NCBI GenBank assembly: GCA_015654595.1 | Contig: JAATGQ010000213.1 | Span: 1 to 35,931 of the forward strand | DNA from: Chitinophagales bacterium | Lineage (GTDB): Bacteria > Bacteroidota > Bacteroidia > Chitinophagales > Chitinophagaceae | DNA: 35,931 bases | Direction: 5' to 3' | Shown here: positions 26,550 to 35,100 of the stretch, piece by piece | Layout of the letters: each line of letters opens with the position of its first letter | How positions within the stretch are numbered: the first letter of the stretch is position 1 | Made by a program: the position numbers and the translations under genes | The notes under the pieces: generated by a model | The model's database searches: none | What the model saw: the letters and a program-made list of their open reading frames with translations, nothing else | What the model was told of the DNA's origin: nothing

Positions 26550-27548
26550 TTATTGCGGTTTGTAAACAAGAACATTGAATGTCCCTGCAATTGGAGTACG
26601 GGTGCCGGGTTGGAATTGAGCGGCGCTGAAATAGATCTTTTTTGTTTTCATGTCCATTGCCATCGTTTTGGCGCGGGGAACGGTAGTAAGGGTTTGAAGA
26701 ACGGAGTATCGGTCGGCGGATTCCTGTTTGATGATCGTGGCCGTAGCGTCGCCGCAGGATACGAAGATGAGGTGGTCTGCTGGATCGTAAACGACGGCGT
26801 CTATGCCTGCTCCGATAGGAAGGGTGGTGATCACCTTGCCGTTGGCCGCGTCTACTACGCTAAGGCCCTTGTTGGTGCGGCAGCCTGTAAAGAGACGGTC
26901 GGTTGCGGGATCATAGGCGATACCGGTAGGGCCGCCGCAGGGAGAAAGTGGATAGGTCGCTTTGACGGCCATGGTCTTTGTGTCGATAACCTTGAGGCTG
27001 TTCAGATCTTCGAGGTTGTTAAAGATGAGTCCTTTGCCGTCGGCGACGGCAAATTCGGGACCGCCACCCAGCTCGATCGTTTTGACGAAAGTCATAGTCT
27101 GAGGATCGATAACGCAGGTGGATTTGCTATCGCCGTTGAAAACAAATACTTTTTTGGAAAAGGGGTCATAGATGATCCCGTCTTCGTCCGTTTCTTTGAG
27201 AGGTATGGTTTTGATGACCTTAAAGGTGGTGAGGTCTACGACAACGACGGCGTTAGCTTTTCCGTCGCTGATGAAGCCTTTGTTGACTTCGTTGACGATA
27301 GCGATGCCGTGTACGCCTTTGAGGCCGTCGATGACTGCAATTGGTTTTTCCGTATCGAGGTCGATGACATTAAATGCCGTGCCATGAGAGACAAAGAGGT
27401 GGCGGTTGGCTTCATCGATAGCCATATAGTCGTATCCGCCGTCGCCGGGGAGAGCTATTTTTTTATCGAGTGCGTATTGCTGCGCTTTACTGACAAAAGG
27501 GGCAGAGGCCAGAAGGGCCACCCCGAGAAAAAATGCGTTAGGTGTCAT
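26550..27548 (-). CDS. Exported YncE-like beta-propeller protein
   Basis: 332 residues. A signal peptide covers about 1-22 (ends SKAQ). The rest is built from about seven ~40-residue blades with YVTN/YncE-type strands such as HLFVSHGTAFNVIDLDT, KVFVFNGDSKSTCVID and LIFVSCGDATATII. Such propellers are periplasmic or surface-bound and act as binding scaffolds; no catalytic motif is visible. Single gene, convergent to the RND pump operon. Confidence 0.85.
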   Translation of the reverse strand: MTPNAFFLGVALLASAPFVSKAQQYALDKKIALPGDGGYDYMAIDEANRHLFVSHGTAFNVIDLDTEKPIAVIDGLKGVHGIAIVNEVNKGFISDGKANAVVVVDLTTFKVIKTIPLKETDEDGIIYDPFSKKVFVFNGDSKSTCVIDPQTMTFVKTIELGGGPEFAVADGKGLIFNNLEDLNSLKVIDTKTMAVKATYPLSPCGGPTGIAYDPATDRLFTGCRTNKGLSVVDAANGKVITTLPIGAGIDAVVYDPADHLIFVSCGDATATIIKQESADRYSVLQTLTTVPRAKTMAMDMKTKKIYFSAAQFQPGTRTPIAGTFNVLVYKPQ

Positions 27549-27628
27549 TGTGTGTGAGTTTTACGATGGAAAGATGCACCCTGAATCTGGATTTGGACTG
27601 AATTTGGCAAGAGCCGCATAAAATACAG

Positions 27629-27661
27629 TTTGTATACAGATTGGGGCATTAATATTGTTTG
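27629..27661 (+). promoter_or_regulatory. Promoter-like sequence of a gene-less transcript
   Basis: TTTG (27629-27632), a 20-base spacer, then TATTGTTTG (27653-27661), the TAnnTTTG element with one extra base. Transcription would start about 27667. Confidence 0.4.
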
Positions 27662-27666
27662 AGACA

Positions 27667-27754
27667 GATTTGAATGAGTGTCGCGCATAGTTTCATTCAT
27701 TTAAAGTGTTTTTATGCAGTGAGGCCCGCCTTTTCCAGGGAGGGCCTCTTTTTT
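27667..27754 (+). ncRNA. Possible small RNA or attenuated leader of about 88 bases
   Basis: The span runs from the expected start of the promoter above to the T run of the intrinsic terminator at 27721-27754. The nearest upstream + strand gene ends more than 1.2 kb away behind another terminator, so the terminator has no protein gene to serve. It could be a free small RNA or an attenuator for the regulator at 27940. The 5' boundary is approximate. Confidence 0.35.
27721..27754 (+). terminator. Intrinsic terminator without an upstream protein gene
   Basis: GAGGCCC pairs with GGGCCTC (perfect seven-base stem, 14-base loop), followed by six T. On the other strand no T run follows, so the direction is +. 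Confidence 0.75.
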
Positions 27755-27939
27755 CTTTCCAGTAGGTGGTTCAGATGGGGCAGCTTGTGGAAGGCGTCAG
27801 GCCTTCGCGTTGACCGCAAACACGCTTCTTTGCTGGCGGCGAATATCGGCAGCGATGCCGGTGGAGCCCTCTTCCTGGTTGCTGATAGAGTAATCGAATT
27901 CCAGAATTATTACAGATTTTGATCAGATATTGTATAGGT

Positions 27940-28608
27940 ATGAAGATCCTAATTGTCGAAGGCGAAGCGGAGTTGCTGAAGAACATGGTCAGCTATCTTA
28001 AGAGCGAGAACTTTATTTGCGAGGAGGCTGCGAGTTACGCTGCTGCCAGGCGTAAGCTGGAGCAATTCAGTTACGACTGTATTGTCTTGGATGTAACCTT
28101 GCCAGATGGGGAGGGGTTTGCGTTATTGAAGGAGATCAGGCAGGTTCTTGCGGCGGGGGTGATTGTTGTGTCAACGCGTGATTCGGCGGTAGACAGGATC
28201 GAGGGATTGAATATGGGAGCGGACGATTTTTTGACAAAGCCTTTTCATCTGTCGGAGCTGAATGCACGGCTCTCGGCTGTTATCCGGCGTCGTTATTTTA
28301 ACGGGCAGTCCGTTGTTTCGATTGCAAAATTGACCATTGATCTGATAGGAAGAACAGTAATGGTCGGGGACAGCGCAATACAATTGACGCGCAAGGAGTA
28401 CGATCTATTGTTGCTGTTGGCCCGCCATCAGAACAAGGTGATCTCGAAGGAAGCGATAGGAGAATATTTATTGGGGGATAAGGCGGATGGCTATGTCAGT
28501 TATGATTTTCTTTATTCCCATGTGAAGAACCTGAAGCGAAAGCTGCAGGAGGCTGGTAGCGGGGTGACGGTGAAGATGGCGTATGGGACGGGGTATAAGC
28601 TGGAATAG
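27940..28608 (+). CDS. OmpR/PhoB-type response regulator with altered acidic pocket
   Basis: 222 residues from ATG 27940 (a TTG at 27919 would add seven). Clear paralogue of the regulator at 19966: shared stretches include YLKSENF, LTKPFHLSELNAR and LTRKEYDLLL, and both end in a GYK winged-helix tail. Phospho-acceptor Asp51, a switch Thr and the Lys in LTKPF are kept, but the second acidic-pocket residue is Gly8 (VEGE instead of VEDE, codon GGC at 27961-27963). This may weaken magnesium binding and phosphorylation. No kinase gene is adjacent. Confidence 0.88.
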   Translation: MKILIVEGEAELLKNMVSYLKSENFICEEAASYAAARRKLEQFSYDCIVLDVTLPDGEGFALLKEIRQVLAAGVIVVSTRDSAVDRIEGLNMGADDFLTKPFHLSELNARLSAVIRRRYFNGQSVVSIAKLTIDLIGRTVMVGDSAIQLTRKEYDLLLLLARHQNKVISKEAIGEYLLGDKADGYVSYDFLYSHVKNLKRKLQEAGSGVTVKMAYGTGYKLE

Positions 28609-28763
28609 AGTCGCGGGATAGGATGCCGGCGGGTTTGAGGGCCGATGGATTTTAATGCAGGCGAAGACGGATGCCGGCGGATGCCGATGGTTTTGGCGTC
28701 GGCGAGGATGTCAGCGGGACTGGAGCTATGCAAAAAAGCAACCTATAGACATAGGCTGCTCTA

Positions 28764-28779
28764 CCATTTTCGAAAATGG
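28764..28779. promoter_or_regulatory. Perfect 16-base palindrome
   Basis: CCATTTTCGAAAATGG is its own reverse complement. Just before it lies a stem-loop, AGCA..CCTAT / ATAGG..TGCT (28737-28760). It could be a dimer-binding operator; as RNA it would have no usable loop. Confidence 0.4.
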
Positions 28780-28860
28780 GTTCACATGAGAAAACACACT
28801 ATTTTGATTCTTTGTATGAGTGGGGAAATGGATAAGGAGAGTAGTATCAAATATCTATAT

Positions 28861-28879
28861 ATTGTATCTTTTATACAAT
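28861..28879. promoter_or_regulatory. Inverted repeat upstream of the Lrp-type gene
   Basis: ATTGTAT and ATACAAT are perfect inverted copies around a five-base centre, about 110 bases before the gene. A candidate operator in an A/T-rich region. Confidence 0.4.
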
Positions 28880-28883
28880 GAAT

Positions 28884-28983
28884 GGTTGAAAATTCAGAAA
28901 TTTTACGGAAAACAGGTTGAAAATTATCTTTTTTTCTGGTTTAGGGATTATTATATCTTTATGACTGACTTTTTTTCAACCTG
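28884..28983. promoter_or_regulatory. Three GGTTGAAAA elements, candidate Lrp/AsnC autoregulatory sites
   Basis: GGTTGAAAATT occurs at 28884-28894 and 28915-28925, 31 bases apart. An inverted copy, TTTTCAACCTG, is at 28973-28983, the exact reverse complement of CAGGTTGAAAA at 28913-28923 and about 60 bases from it. The spacings are close to three and six helical turns and lead up to the start of the Lrp-type gene, as expected for a regulator that wraps its own promoter. Confidence 0.5.
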
Positions 28984-28990
28984 TATCTTC

Positions 28991-29452
28991 ATGCATGAAC
29001 TTGACCCCGTCGATCTTCAGATCCTTCGTCTTTTGCAGCAGGACGCTTCGCTAACCAATAAGGAGATTGCATTTGCCTTACACAAGTCGCTGGCTACGAT
29101 CCACCAGCGGGCAAAGCGTTTGAAGGAAGAAGGATTTATCCGGAAAGTGGTGGCTGTGCTTGACCGGAAAAAGGTGGGCAAGGGGCTTATCGCTTTTGCG
29201 CATGTATTGATGAACGATCATACGGCGAATACCTTAGAAACTTTTGAGAAGGAGGTGCAGAAGTTTCCCGAGGTTATGGAGTGTTTTCAGATGACCGGAA
29301 CCTTTGACTTTATCTTAAGGATTGCGACCAGCGATATGGACGAATATCATACATTCTATCGTCATAAGTTGTCGACCTTGCCGAATATTACTACGGTACA
29401 GAGTTTTTTTGTGTTATCGGAAACAAAGAGCGATACCGCATATCCCATATAA
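28991..29452 (+). CDS. Lrp/AsnC-family transcriptional regulator
   Basis: 153 residues from ATG 28991. The frame is open further upstream (28820), but MHELDPVDLQIL is the normal family beginning. An N-terminal helix-turn-helix (SLTNKEIAFALHKSLATIHQRAKRL) is followed by a RAM ligand-binding domain (VVAVLDRKKVG to the C terminus). Such proteins form octamers that bind amino acids or related acids and act on their own and other promoters. Repeated elements upstream suggest autoregulation. Monocistronic, followed by a terminator. Confidence 0.9.
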   Translation: MHELDPVDLQILRLLQQDASLTNKEIAFALHKSLATIHQRAKRLKEEGFIRKVVAVLDRKKVGKGLIAFAHVLMNDHTANTLETFEKEVQKFPEVMECFQMTGTFDFILRIATSDMDEYHTFYRHKLSTLPNITTVQSFFVLSETKSDTAYPI

Positions 29453-29456
29453 ACGA

Positions 29457-29489
29457 CGCGGCCGCTTCGAAGAAGCGGCCGCGTGCTAT
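29457..29489. terminator. Bidirectional hairpin terminator
   Basis: Perfect 12-base stem CGCGGCCGCTTC / GAAGCGGCCGCG with a three-base loop, five bases after the Lrp-type stop and followed by TGCTATTTTTG. It also lies just downstream of the convergent thioredoxin-like gene. Confidence 0.75.
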
Positions 29490-29504
29490 TTTTGTTTGCT
29501 GGTT

Positions 29505-30731
29505 TTAATCCCAGGTTTTTTCTCCTTTTTTCATCTTGTCCAGGGTTTGCTGGTAACTGGATTTTTCGCTATCCCCGGAACCGTCCAGCGCTTTTTGTTC
29601 CCAGGCGATGGCGTCGTCCTTTTTACCCATTTTATAGAGGATATTGGCGTAGGTATCCATGAATGCGGGGTTGGGTTCGTCTTTGAAGCTGCGTTTGCTC
29701 CAATCGAGGGCTTCGCTGACGCAGGTCATGTCAGGGCAGTGCTGGAAGACGGTCCATGCGTAGTCATTGAGTTCTTCCGATGAAGCCTTTGCGCCATATT
29801 TTTTCATGTAATCGACGATGGCGGTCTCGAATCCCGTCCAGTCATTTTTTGACTGGTAGTAAATAACCTTGCTTTTGGCTGTAAATTCGTCAGCCTGCCG
29901 GGGGTATTTTGCTGAAAGCTTTTTGTGAAGAGCTGTCCAGTCGGGTGTGGCTGCGCTTCTGAAGGCAGGATGGATGTCTTCCTTTATTACGATCTGGAAT
30001 ACCTTTCTCTCTGCCTGGCCTTTTCCGGCTACGGCATCCACTTTTTCCGGATCGTTGAGCAGGATCTGGAAGCCCTTGTCCGTACTTTTATCCGTGACCA
30101 TCGCTATGAAGATCAGGTTCTCTTTCGTATAGAGGTCTTTTTGTGCGGCGAGATAGAGGTTGCCGCATTCGGATGCCAGTTTCATGTCATAGACTTCCAT
30201 GGCTGCATTCAGCATCCTATGGAGGAAGACGGTGTCGCGCTGGCCTTTCTGGAAGTTGGAAAGAAGCGTATAGTATTGGTTGTCCGGCTGCATGGCAGTC
30301 TTTACCCGCTGGATGAACTGGGCTACATTGGAGCTGCCAGCCAGGCGCGTAATGGGCTTGCCGTCGGCGGTGAAGACCATGAAGGTAGGGTAAACGTGGA
30401 TATTGTATTCCGTCGCCAGGTTATGCGCGTCTGTATACCAGCCTTTTACCCTTTCGTTGTCGTCTTTTGTAGAGTCCAGCTGTACACTGATATTAACGAA
30501 GTTCGTATTAAAGTATTCCCCCGCTGCGGCTGTCGGGAAGACGACTTTTTTCATCATTTTGCAGGGTCCGCACCAGGTGGTATAGAAGTCTACAAAAATG
30601 TATTTTTTTTCGGCGGCTGCTTTGGCTTTTGCTGCGGTCCAGCTAAGGTCATCCTGGAAGTGCACGCCGGTGTCTTGTTGGGCCTGGGACAGCAGCGGGA
30701 GCAGGAAAAGAAGATAGATAAGTCGTTTCAT
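29505..30731 (-). CDS. Exported thioredoxin-like protein with long C-terminal helical domain
   Basis: 408 residues. A signal peptide covers about 1-18. A thioredoxin fold (about 25-145) has the redox pair Cys54-Gly-Pro-Cys57 (FYTTWCGPCK) and the cis-proline strand YPTFMVF. The remaining ~260 residues are helical and end in a TPR-like pair (MDTYANILYKMGKKDDAIAWEQKAL). It probably reduces or isomerises disulfides in the periplasm; the helical part may bind a partner. It is transcribed alone from a promoter-like sequence just upstream. Confidence 0.85.
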   Translation of the reverse strand: MKRLIYLLFLLPLLSQAQQDTGVHFQDDLSWTAAKAKAAAEKKYIFVDFYTTWCGPCKMMKKVVFPTAAAGEYFNTNFVNISVQLDSTKDDNERVKGWYTDAHNLATEYNIHVYPTFMVFTADGKPITRLAGSSNVAQFIQRVKTAMQPDNQYYTLLSNFQKGQRDTVFLHRMLNAAMEVYDMKLASECGNLYLAAQKDLYTKENLIFIAMVTDKSTDKGFQILLNDPEKVDAVAGKGQAERKVFQIVIKEDIHPAFRSAATPDWTALHKKLSAKYPRQADEFTAKSKVIYYQSKNDWTGFETAIVDYMKKYGAKASSEELNDYAWTVFQHCPDMTCVSEALDWSKRSFKDEPNPAFMDTYANILYKMGKKDDAIAWEQKALDGSGDSEKSSYQQTLDKMKKGEKTWD

Positions 30732-30771
30732 CGGTCTTTTGGTTGTTTTGGATGAAGGTAGGGGGAATTGC

Positions 30772-30804
30772 CGAAATTATTTCAACCGTTCATCCTTTGG
30801 CAAG
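30772..30804 (-). promoter_or_regulatory. Bacteroidota-type promoter of the thioredoxin-like gene
   Basis: On the minus strand CTTG (30801-30804), a 21-base spacer and TAATTTCG (30772-30779), one mismatch from TAnnTTTG, about 40 bases before the start codon. Confidence 0.35.
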
Positions 30805-30926
30805 GACAATCGCCTGCGTGGGCGTTTGGCTGCGTTATGGCCTGGAGCGGACGTTGCTGCCGCGAGGTTGACCCAAATGCCAGGCGCATGCGGCTTGGGA
30901 TGAGCGACGAGATCCAGCCGAATGCG

Positions 30927-31529
30927 TTAATGACAGTGTTTGGAAGGATGCAGGTTTTCGTGGTCGACGGTCAGGCGGGCTTTACCTTTTTTGCTATAGG
31001 TGATGATCCAGATGGTGTCGAAATCGTCGGCGGACCAGTGGAGTTTGTCGGTGACACCGAGTTCTTCGGCTATGTCATTCAGGTCTTTGTGTTCCCACAC
31101 GAGAAGGACGGTGCCATTTTGCTTCAGGATGTTTTTCGCAACGCCTTTGATATCGCTTTCTTTATAGTCGCTGTTGATCTTCAGATTGTATTTGTCGGCG
31201 AAAGGGGCGATCGTTTGATACATGCGGCCGTGTTTGCTGGTATCGCTTTGTGGAAAATGGGGGACGTAGATGAGATTGGGGACTCCGAACTTCGAGTAAA
31301 GGACGGAAGGCAGTTCACGGGCCCGGTTCAGTCCCTGGCAGTTAAGGTTGTAGCCTTTGTCTGGTTTTTCGCCATGGCGGATGAGGATGACGCGGAGGCC
31401 GTCGGATGTCTGACTATAGGAGGGAGAGGCAAACAATGTCATCACGATCGAGAATGTGCCTATCAGCCTGACGGACGAGGGAATAAAGAGCTGGCGAAGT
31501 AAGGCGGCGAGTATTTTTATAGAATGCAT
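30927..31529 (-). CDS. Exported histidine phosphatase superfamily protein
   Basis: 200 residues. A hydrophobic segment ending near residue 40 (FASPSYSQ) looks like a signal peptide, somewhat long if ATG 31529 is the true start. The phosphoglycerate-mutase-like signature ILIRHGEKP (Arg51, His52) starts the catalytic domain, and the second histidine lies in LVWEHKDL. The domain is short (about 160 residues), as in SixA-like and other small members. A phosphohydrolase of the cell envelope is likely; substrate unknown. The tail is His-rich (HENLHPSKHCH). Confidence 0.75.
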   Translation of the reverse strand: MHSIKILAALLRQLFIPSSVRLIGTFSIVMTLFASPSYSQTSDGLRVILIRHGEKPDKGYNLNCQGLNRARELPSVLYSKFGVPNLIYVPHFPQSDTSKHGRMYQTIAPFADKYNLKINSDYKESDIKGVAKNILKQNGTVLLVWEHKDLNDIAEELGVTDKLHWSADDFDTIWIITYSKKGKARLTVDHENLHPSKHCH

Positions 31530-31630
31530 TCGGGTATTTTTTATTGGTTCTTATATGGCTGTCAAATTTAATGCCTTCAGCGCTGATTCCCCTTTTTTAT
31601 CTATCTTAGGGCCACTACTCCCATCCCGGT

Positions 31631-31999
31631 ATGAAAAAAATTTTACTCGTCGATAATGATCCATCGCATCTGGATGTCTGTAACCGTATCCTGACTAAGA
31701 AAGGCTATCATGTCCGGGATTTGTCTGATGGCCGGCTGCTGCTGGATGTGGCAAAAACGTTTATGCCGGATCTGATCTTTATGGATCATGATACGCCTCA
31801 TATGCGGGGTCTTTATGCCACACAAATGTTGAAGGGGCATGTATTGTTACGTCATATTCCCATCATTTATTTCAGTTGGAGAGAGGAAGACAGGGGGCCT
31901 TCGAAGGCGGCGGGCGCGGATGCGTTCCTGGGGAAGCCGTTTAAGGTCGAGGCCTTGGTTGATCTGACAGCGCAGCTGGTCGGAGAACCGTCTGTTTGA
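31631..31999 (+). CDS. Single-domain response regulator (receiver only)
   Basis: 122 residues forming one CheY-like receiver and no output domain. Phospho-acceptor Asp52 (DLIFMDHD), switch Ser (YFSWRE) and Lys in LGKPF are present. In the acidic pocket the first residue is Asp8 but the second is Asn9 (VDND). It may pass phosphoryl groups in a relay or act through protein contacts. No kinase is adjacent; it is divergent from the histidine-phosphatase-like gene and upstream of the GH27 gene. Confidence 0.85.
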   Translation: MKKILLVDNDPSHLDVCNRILTKKGYHVRDLSDGRLLLDVAKTFMPDLIFMDHDTPHMRGLYATQMLKGHVLLRHIPIIYFSWREEDRGPSKAAGADAFLGKPFKVEALVDLTAQLVGEPSV

Positions 32000-32140
32000 C
32001 ACGAATTTTGAAAGGGGCGCAAATAGCCCTTTACTATTGATGTTAATATCCGGTCAGGATTGGTCAAATTCTCTATATTGGAAGTTCGGTGGTTGTGATT
32101 CTTTTGTAAGGTAACCATCCCGGTCTGCGCCGGCTAATTT

Positions 32141-35100
32141 ATGAGAAAGTCCCTCTTTTTTACCGCCTTTTGTGCATTTTTCTTTTTTTCTGTTCTTGCA
32201 CAGCATCGGAATGCTATTCTCTTGCCTTCTGCGCGTTTTTCTACCGGGAATAATGCGGAATGGGCCGCGGCTTCATTCGACGACCGTTCGTGGAAGGAGA
32301 TCGCAACGGGACGGGTATGGCAGGAGCAGGGGTTCGCGGGCTATCATGGTTATGCCTGGTATCGTATCCATGTGGTGATCCCGTCTTCGCTCAGGAAGAA
32401 TGGTCTGTGGAAGGATAGTCTGCGGCTTTTCCTGGCGCATGTCAATGATGTGGACGAGACCTGGCTCAATGGGGTTCGTATAAACAAGACGGGATCTTTC
32501 CCCGGGGATGACGGCGGATATGTCAGCCGTTGGCCTGCGGTGCGGGAGTATCATATTAGTGCGGGCAATGGGGCTATTCATTGGGATGCAGACAATGTTA
32601 TTGCGATAAAGGTCTATGACGGCGGAGGTACCGGCGGGATCTTTATGGGCTTGCCGTATATCGATATGCTGGAACGACCGGATGGGGTTACCGTTGCTGT
32701 TGCTCAGGATTCTATCCGTTACAGCGGCGAAGAGGCCGTAGTGCCGGTCATGGTGACGAACCGGTTTAATACTCGGTTTGGAGCGGGTTTATCCATCAGC
32801 GTAAGAGACGCTGCGTCGGGGAAGGTGATCCTGCAGAAAACAGTGGTGTTGTCGGAGAAGCCATTTGGCAGTGAGACGGTGAGGTTGACGGTACCTAACC
32901 GGTCGGGGATAGAGCTTTCATATGTGTATAAAGAATTGGCTGCGGACCATCCGGGCGGGTACGCGGCGCCGGGAGGCAGAGACGCTGTTGTACCGGGGCC
33001 TGGATCAGGCGTAGAACTGGCGGCAAAGCAGACAATTCCGTATATCTTGACCCCAAAACCGGGCGACAAGCCGCATATCAATAGCGCTGCAGCCTTCGGC
33101 GCGCATCCTGGTTCTCCCTTTTTATTCAGGATAGCGGCAACGGGTCGTCATCCACTGGCTTACCGCGCAGAGGGCCTGCCGGAAGGATTGCAGATCGATG
33201 AGTCGACGGGCCTGATCACGGGTGTAGCAGCTCGGCCTGGGGCCTATCCGGTGCATGTGGTGGTGTCGAATAGGACGGGCAAAGCTGAACAGCATTTGTT
33301 GATCCGGATCGGTAAAGAACTGGCACTCACGCCGCAAATGGGTTGGAACAGCTGGAACTGCTGGGGGATCGAAGTGAGCGCAGATAAGGTCAGGGCCAGC
33401 GCACAGGCCTTGATCGACAAAGGCTTGATGGATTATGGCTGGAGTTATATCAATATCGATGATGGCTGGGAAGCTCCGACTCGCGCTGCAGACAGCAGTA
33501 TCGTTCCGAATGAGAAATTTCCGGATATGAAGGGACTGGGCAGCTGGCTGCATGAGAAGGGTTTGAAGTTCGGTATTTATTCTTCTCCTGGTCCGCGCAC
33601 CTGCGGCGGTTACCTGGGCTCGTATCTCAACGAACGGAAAGATGCCGCCGCCTACAGCAGCTGGGGGATCGATTATCTGAAATATGACTGGTGCAGCTAC
33701 GACGATATTGCGCGGGGAAATACATCGCAGGAGGCGTATATCAAACCCTACCTGGTGATGGATAGCGCGCTGGCGGAACAGCGGCGGGATATACTGTATA
33801 GTCTCTGCCAGTATGGAATGGGGGAGGTGTGGAAATGGGGAACGCAGGTCCATGCACAGAGCTGGCGGACTACCGAAGATATCGAAGATACCTGGCGGAG
33901 TTTGAGCGGTATCGGGTTTCACCAGTCCGATCTGGCTGCTTACGCAGGACCGGGACACTGGAATGACCCGGATATGATGATCGTCGGCCAGGTTGGCTGG
34001 GGGACCGGATTACATCCGTCGAGGCTGACACCGGATGAGCAATATACGCATGTGAGTCTCTGGTGTATGTTATCGGCGCCGCTATTGATCGGTTGTGATT
34101 TGAGCAGGCTGGATAACTTTACCTTGAACCTGCTGACCAACCCGGAAGTGCTGGCGCTTGACCAGGACATCCTGGGTAAAGCGGGGCATCGGGTCAGTGA
34201 GAAGGATTCTATACAGGTATGGATAAAGGAGCTGGCTGATGGGAGTAAGGCTATTGCTGTGTTTAATACATCGCTAACTTATCGTCCTGTTAATGTCTCC
34301 TGGGCTTCGCTTGGTTTAAAAGGAGCCCAGGCTGTCCGGGATGTGTGGAGGGAGCGTGACCTCGGTATCATGGCCGACGGCTATAAGACGCTGGTAGCGC
34401 CGCATGGTGTAGCATTGATCCGTCTTTCGGGCATACAGCGGATCCATACTGCAGATTTCAACATCGGCCTGATGAAGGCTTCGGGGACGGCCGCGATCTT
34501 AGAGCCTGCATCCTTGCCTGGCTTTAGCTTTGTTCCTGAAGATAGTCTCGCTTCACGGCAGCATGATGGCGTCTATCATCTTGGTGATATCGATCTGCGG
34601 TTGAAGACCGGCGAGGGCTCCTGGCAGTCCTATTCTTCTGCGGCGCATCGTCAGCCTGTCGAGATGCTGGATACGAAAGGCGATACTTTGGCGGCAGCTG
34701 ATCTGGCGCCGACTTTTCCGGCTGTTATGCCATTGGATATCCGCCGGTACTGGCAAATCGAGAACGGCCGATTGACCCTGCGGTTTGTGTTGAAGAACAA
34801 AACCGATAAACCGGTCACGATCGGAGCCCTCGGGATTCCGATGGTCTTTAATAATATTCTCGAAGGGAAGACGCTGGAAGAAGCGCACCAGTCAAATGTT
34901 CTCTATGATCCCTATACCGGTCTCGACGGCGGCTATCTGCAGGTCACGAGACTAAATGGCGAAGCGCCTTCGATGATAGTGACCGGATTGCCTGGTTCAG
35001 GGTTTGAAGCATATAATCCGATCTTAAATGACCCGACGCCGCGCAACGCGGCCTTTGAAGGATTTTACGAGTGGATGGTTCACAGCGCGGCGTATGCCGA

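Larger units (their letters stand above)
27549..27939. other. 391-base intergenic region with leader-like unit
   Basis: Lies between the divergent yncE-like gene (-) and the second OmpR-type regulator (+). It holds a promoter-like sequence and an intrinsic terminator on the + strand (listed separately) with no convincing protein gene between them. An open frame of 82 codons from ATG 27674 runs through the terminator stem, resembles no family I recognise, and is not called as a gene. Confidence 0.5.
28609..28990. other. 382-base region without a gene, rich in symmetric elements
   Basis: No convincing coding sequence. It contains a 12-base direct repeat GGATGCCGGCGG (28621-28632 and 28669-28680), a weak stem-loop (28737-28760), a perfect 16-base palindrome, an inverted repeat and the GGTTGAAAA elements before the Lrp-type gene (listed separately). 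Base composition falls from G-rich to A/T-rich around 28780. Confidence 0.5.

Noticed and set aside
26553..27557. A 334-codon open frame on the + strand
   Set aside because: It mirrors the yncE-like gene almost exactly and is rich in Asp/Val/Gly/Cys without any family features, while the minus frame has a signal peptide and propeller blades.
27674..27922. A possible 82-residue protein in the yncE-regulator gap
   Set aside because: It runs through a strong terminator stem, has no family features, and is better explained as part of a leader or small RNA region.
28645..28881. A possible 78-residue protein before the Lrp-type gene
   Set aside because: It spans a sharp change of base composition, a palindrome and an inverted repeat, and looks like no known protein.
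30768..31502. A 244-codon open frame on the + strand
   Set aside because: Antisense to the histidine-phosphatase-like gene, which has a clear RHGE motif.
32011..32032. Hairpin AAAGGG / CCCTTT after the single-domain receiver
   Set aside because: It has a bulge and is not followed by a T run, so I do not call it a terminator.
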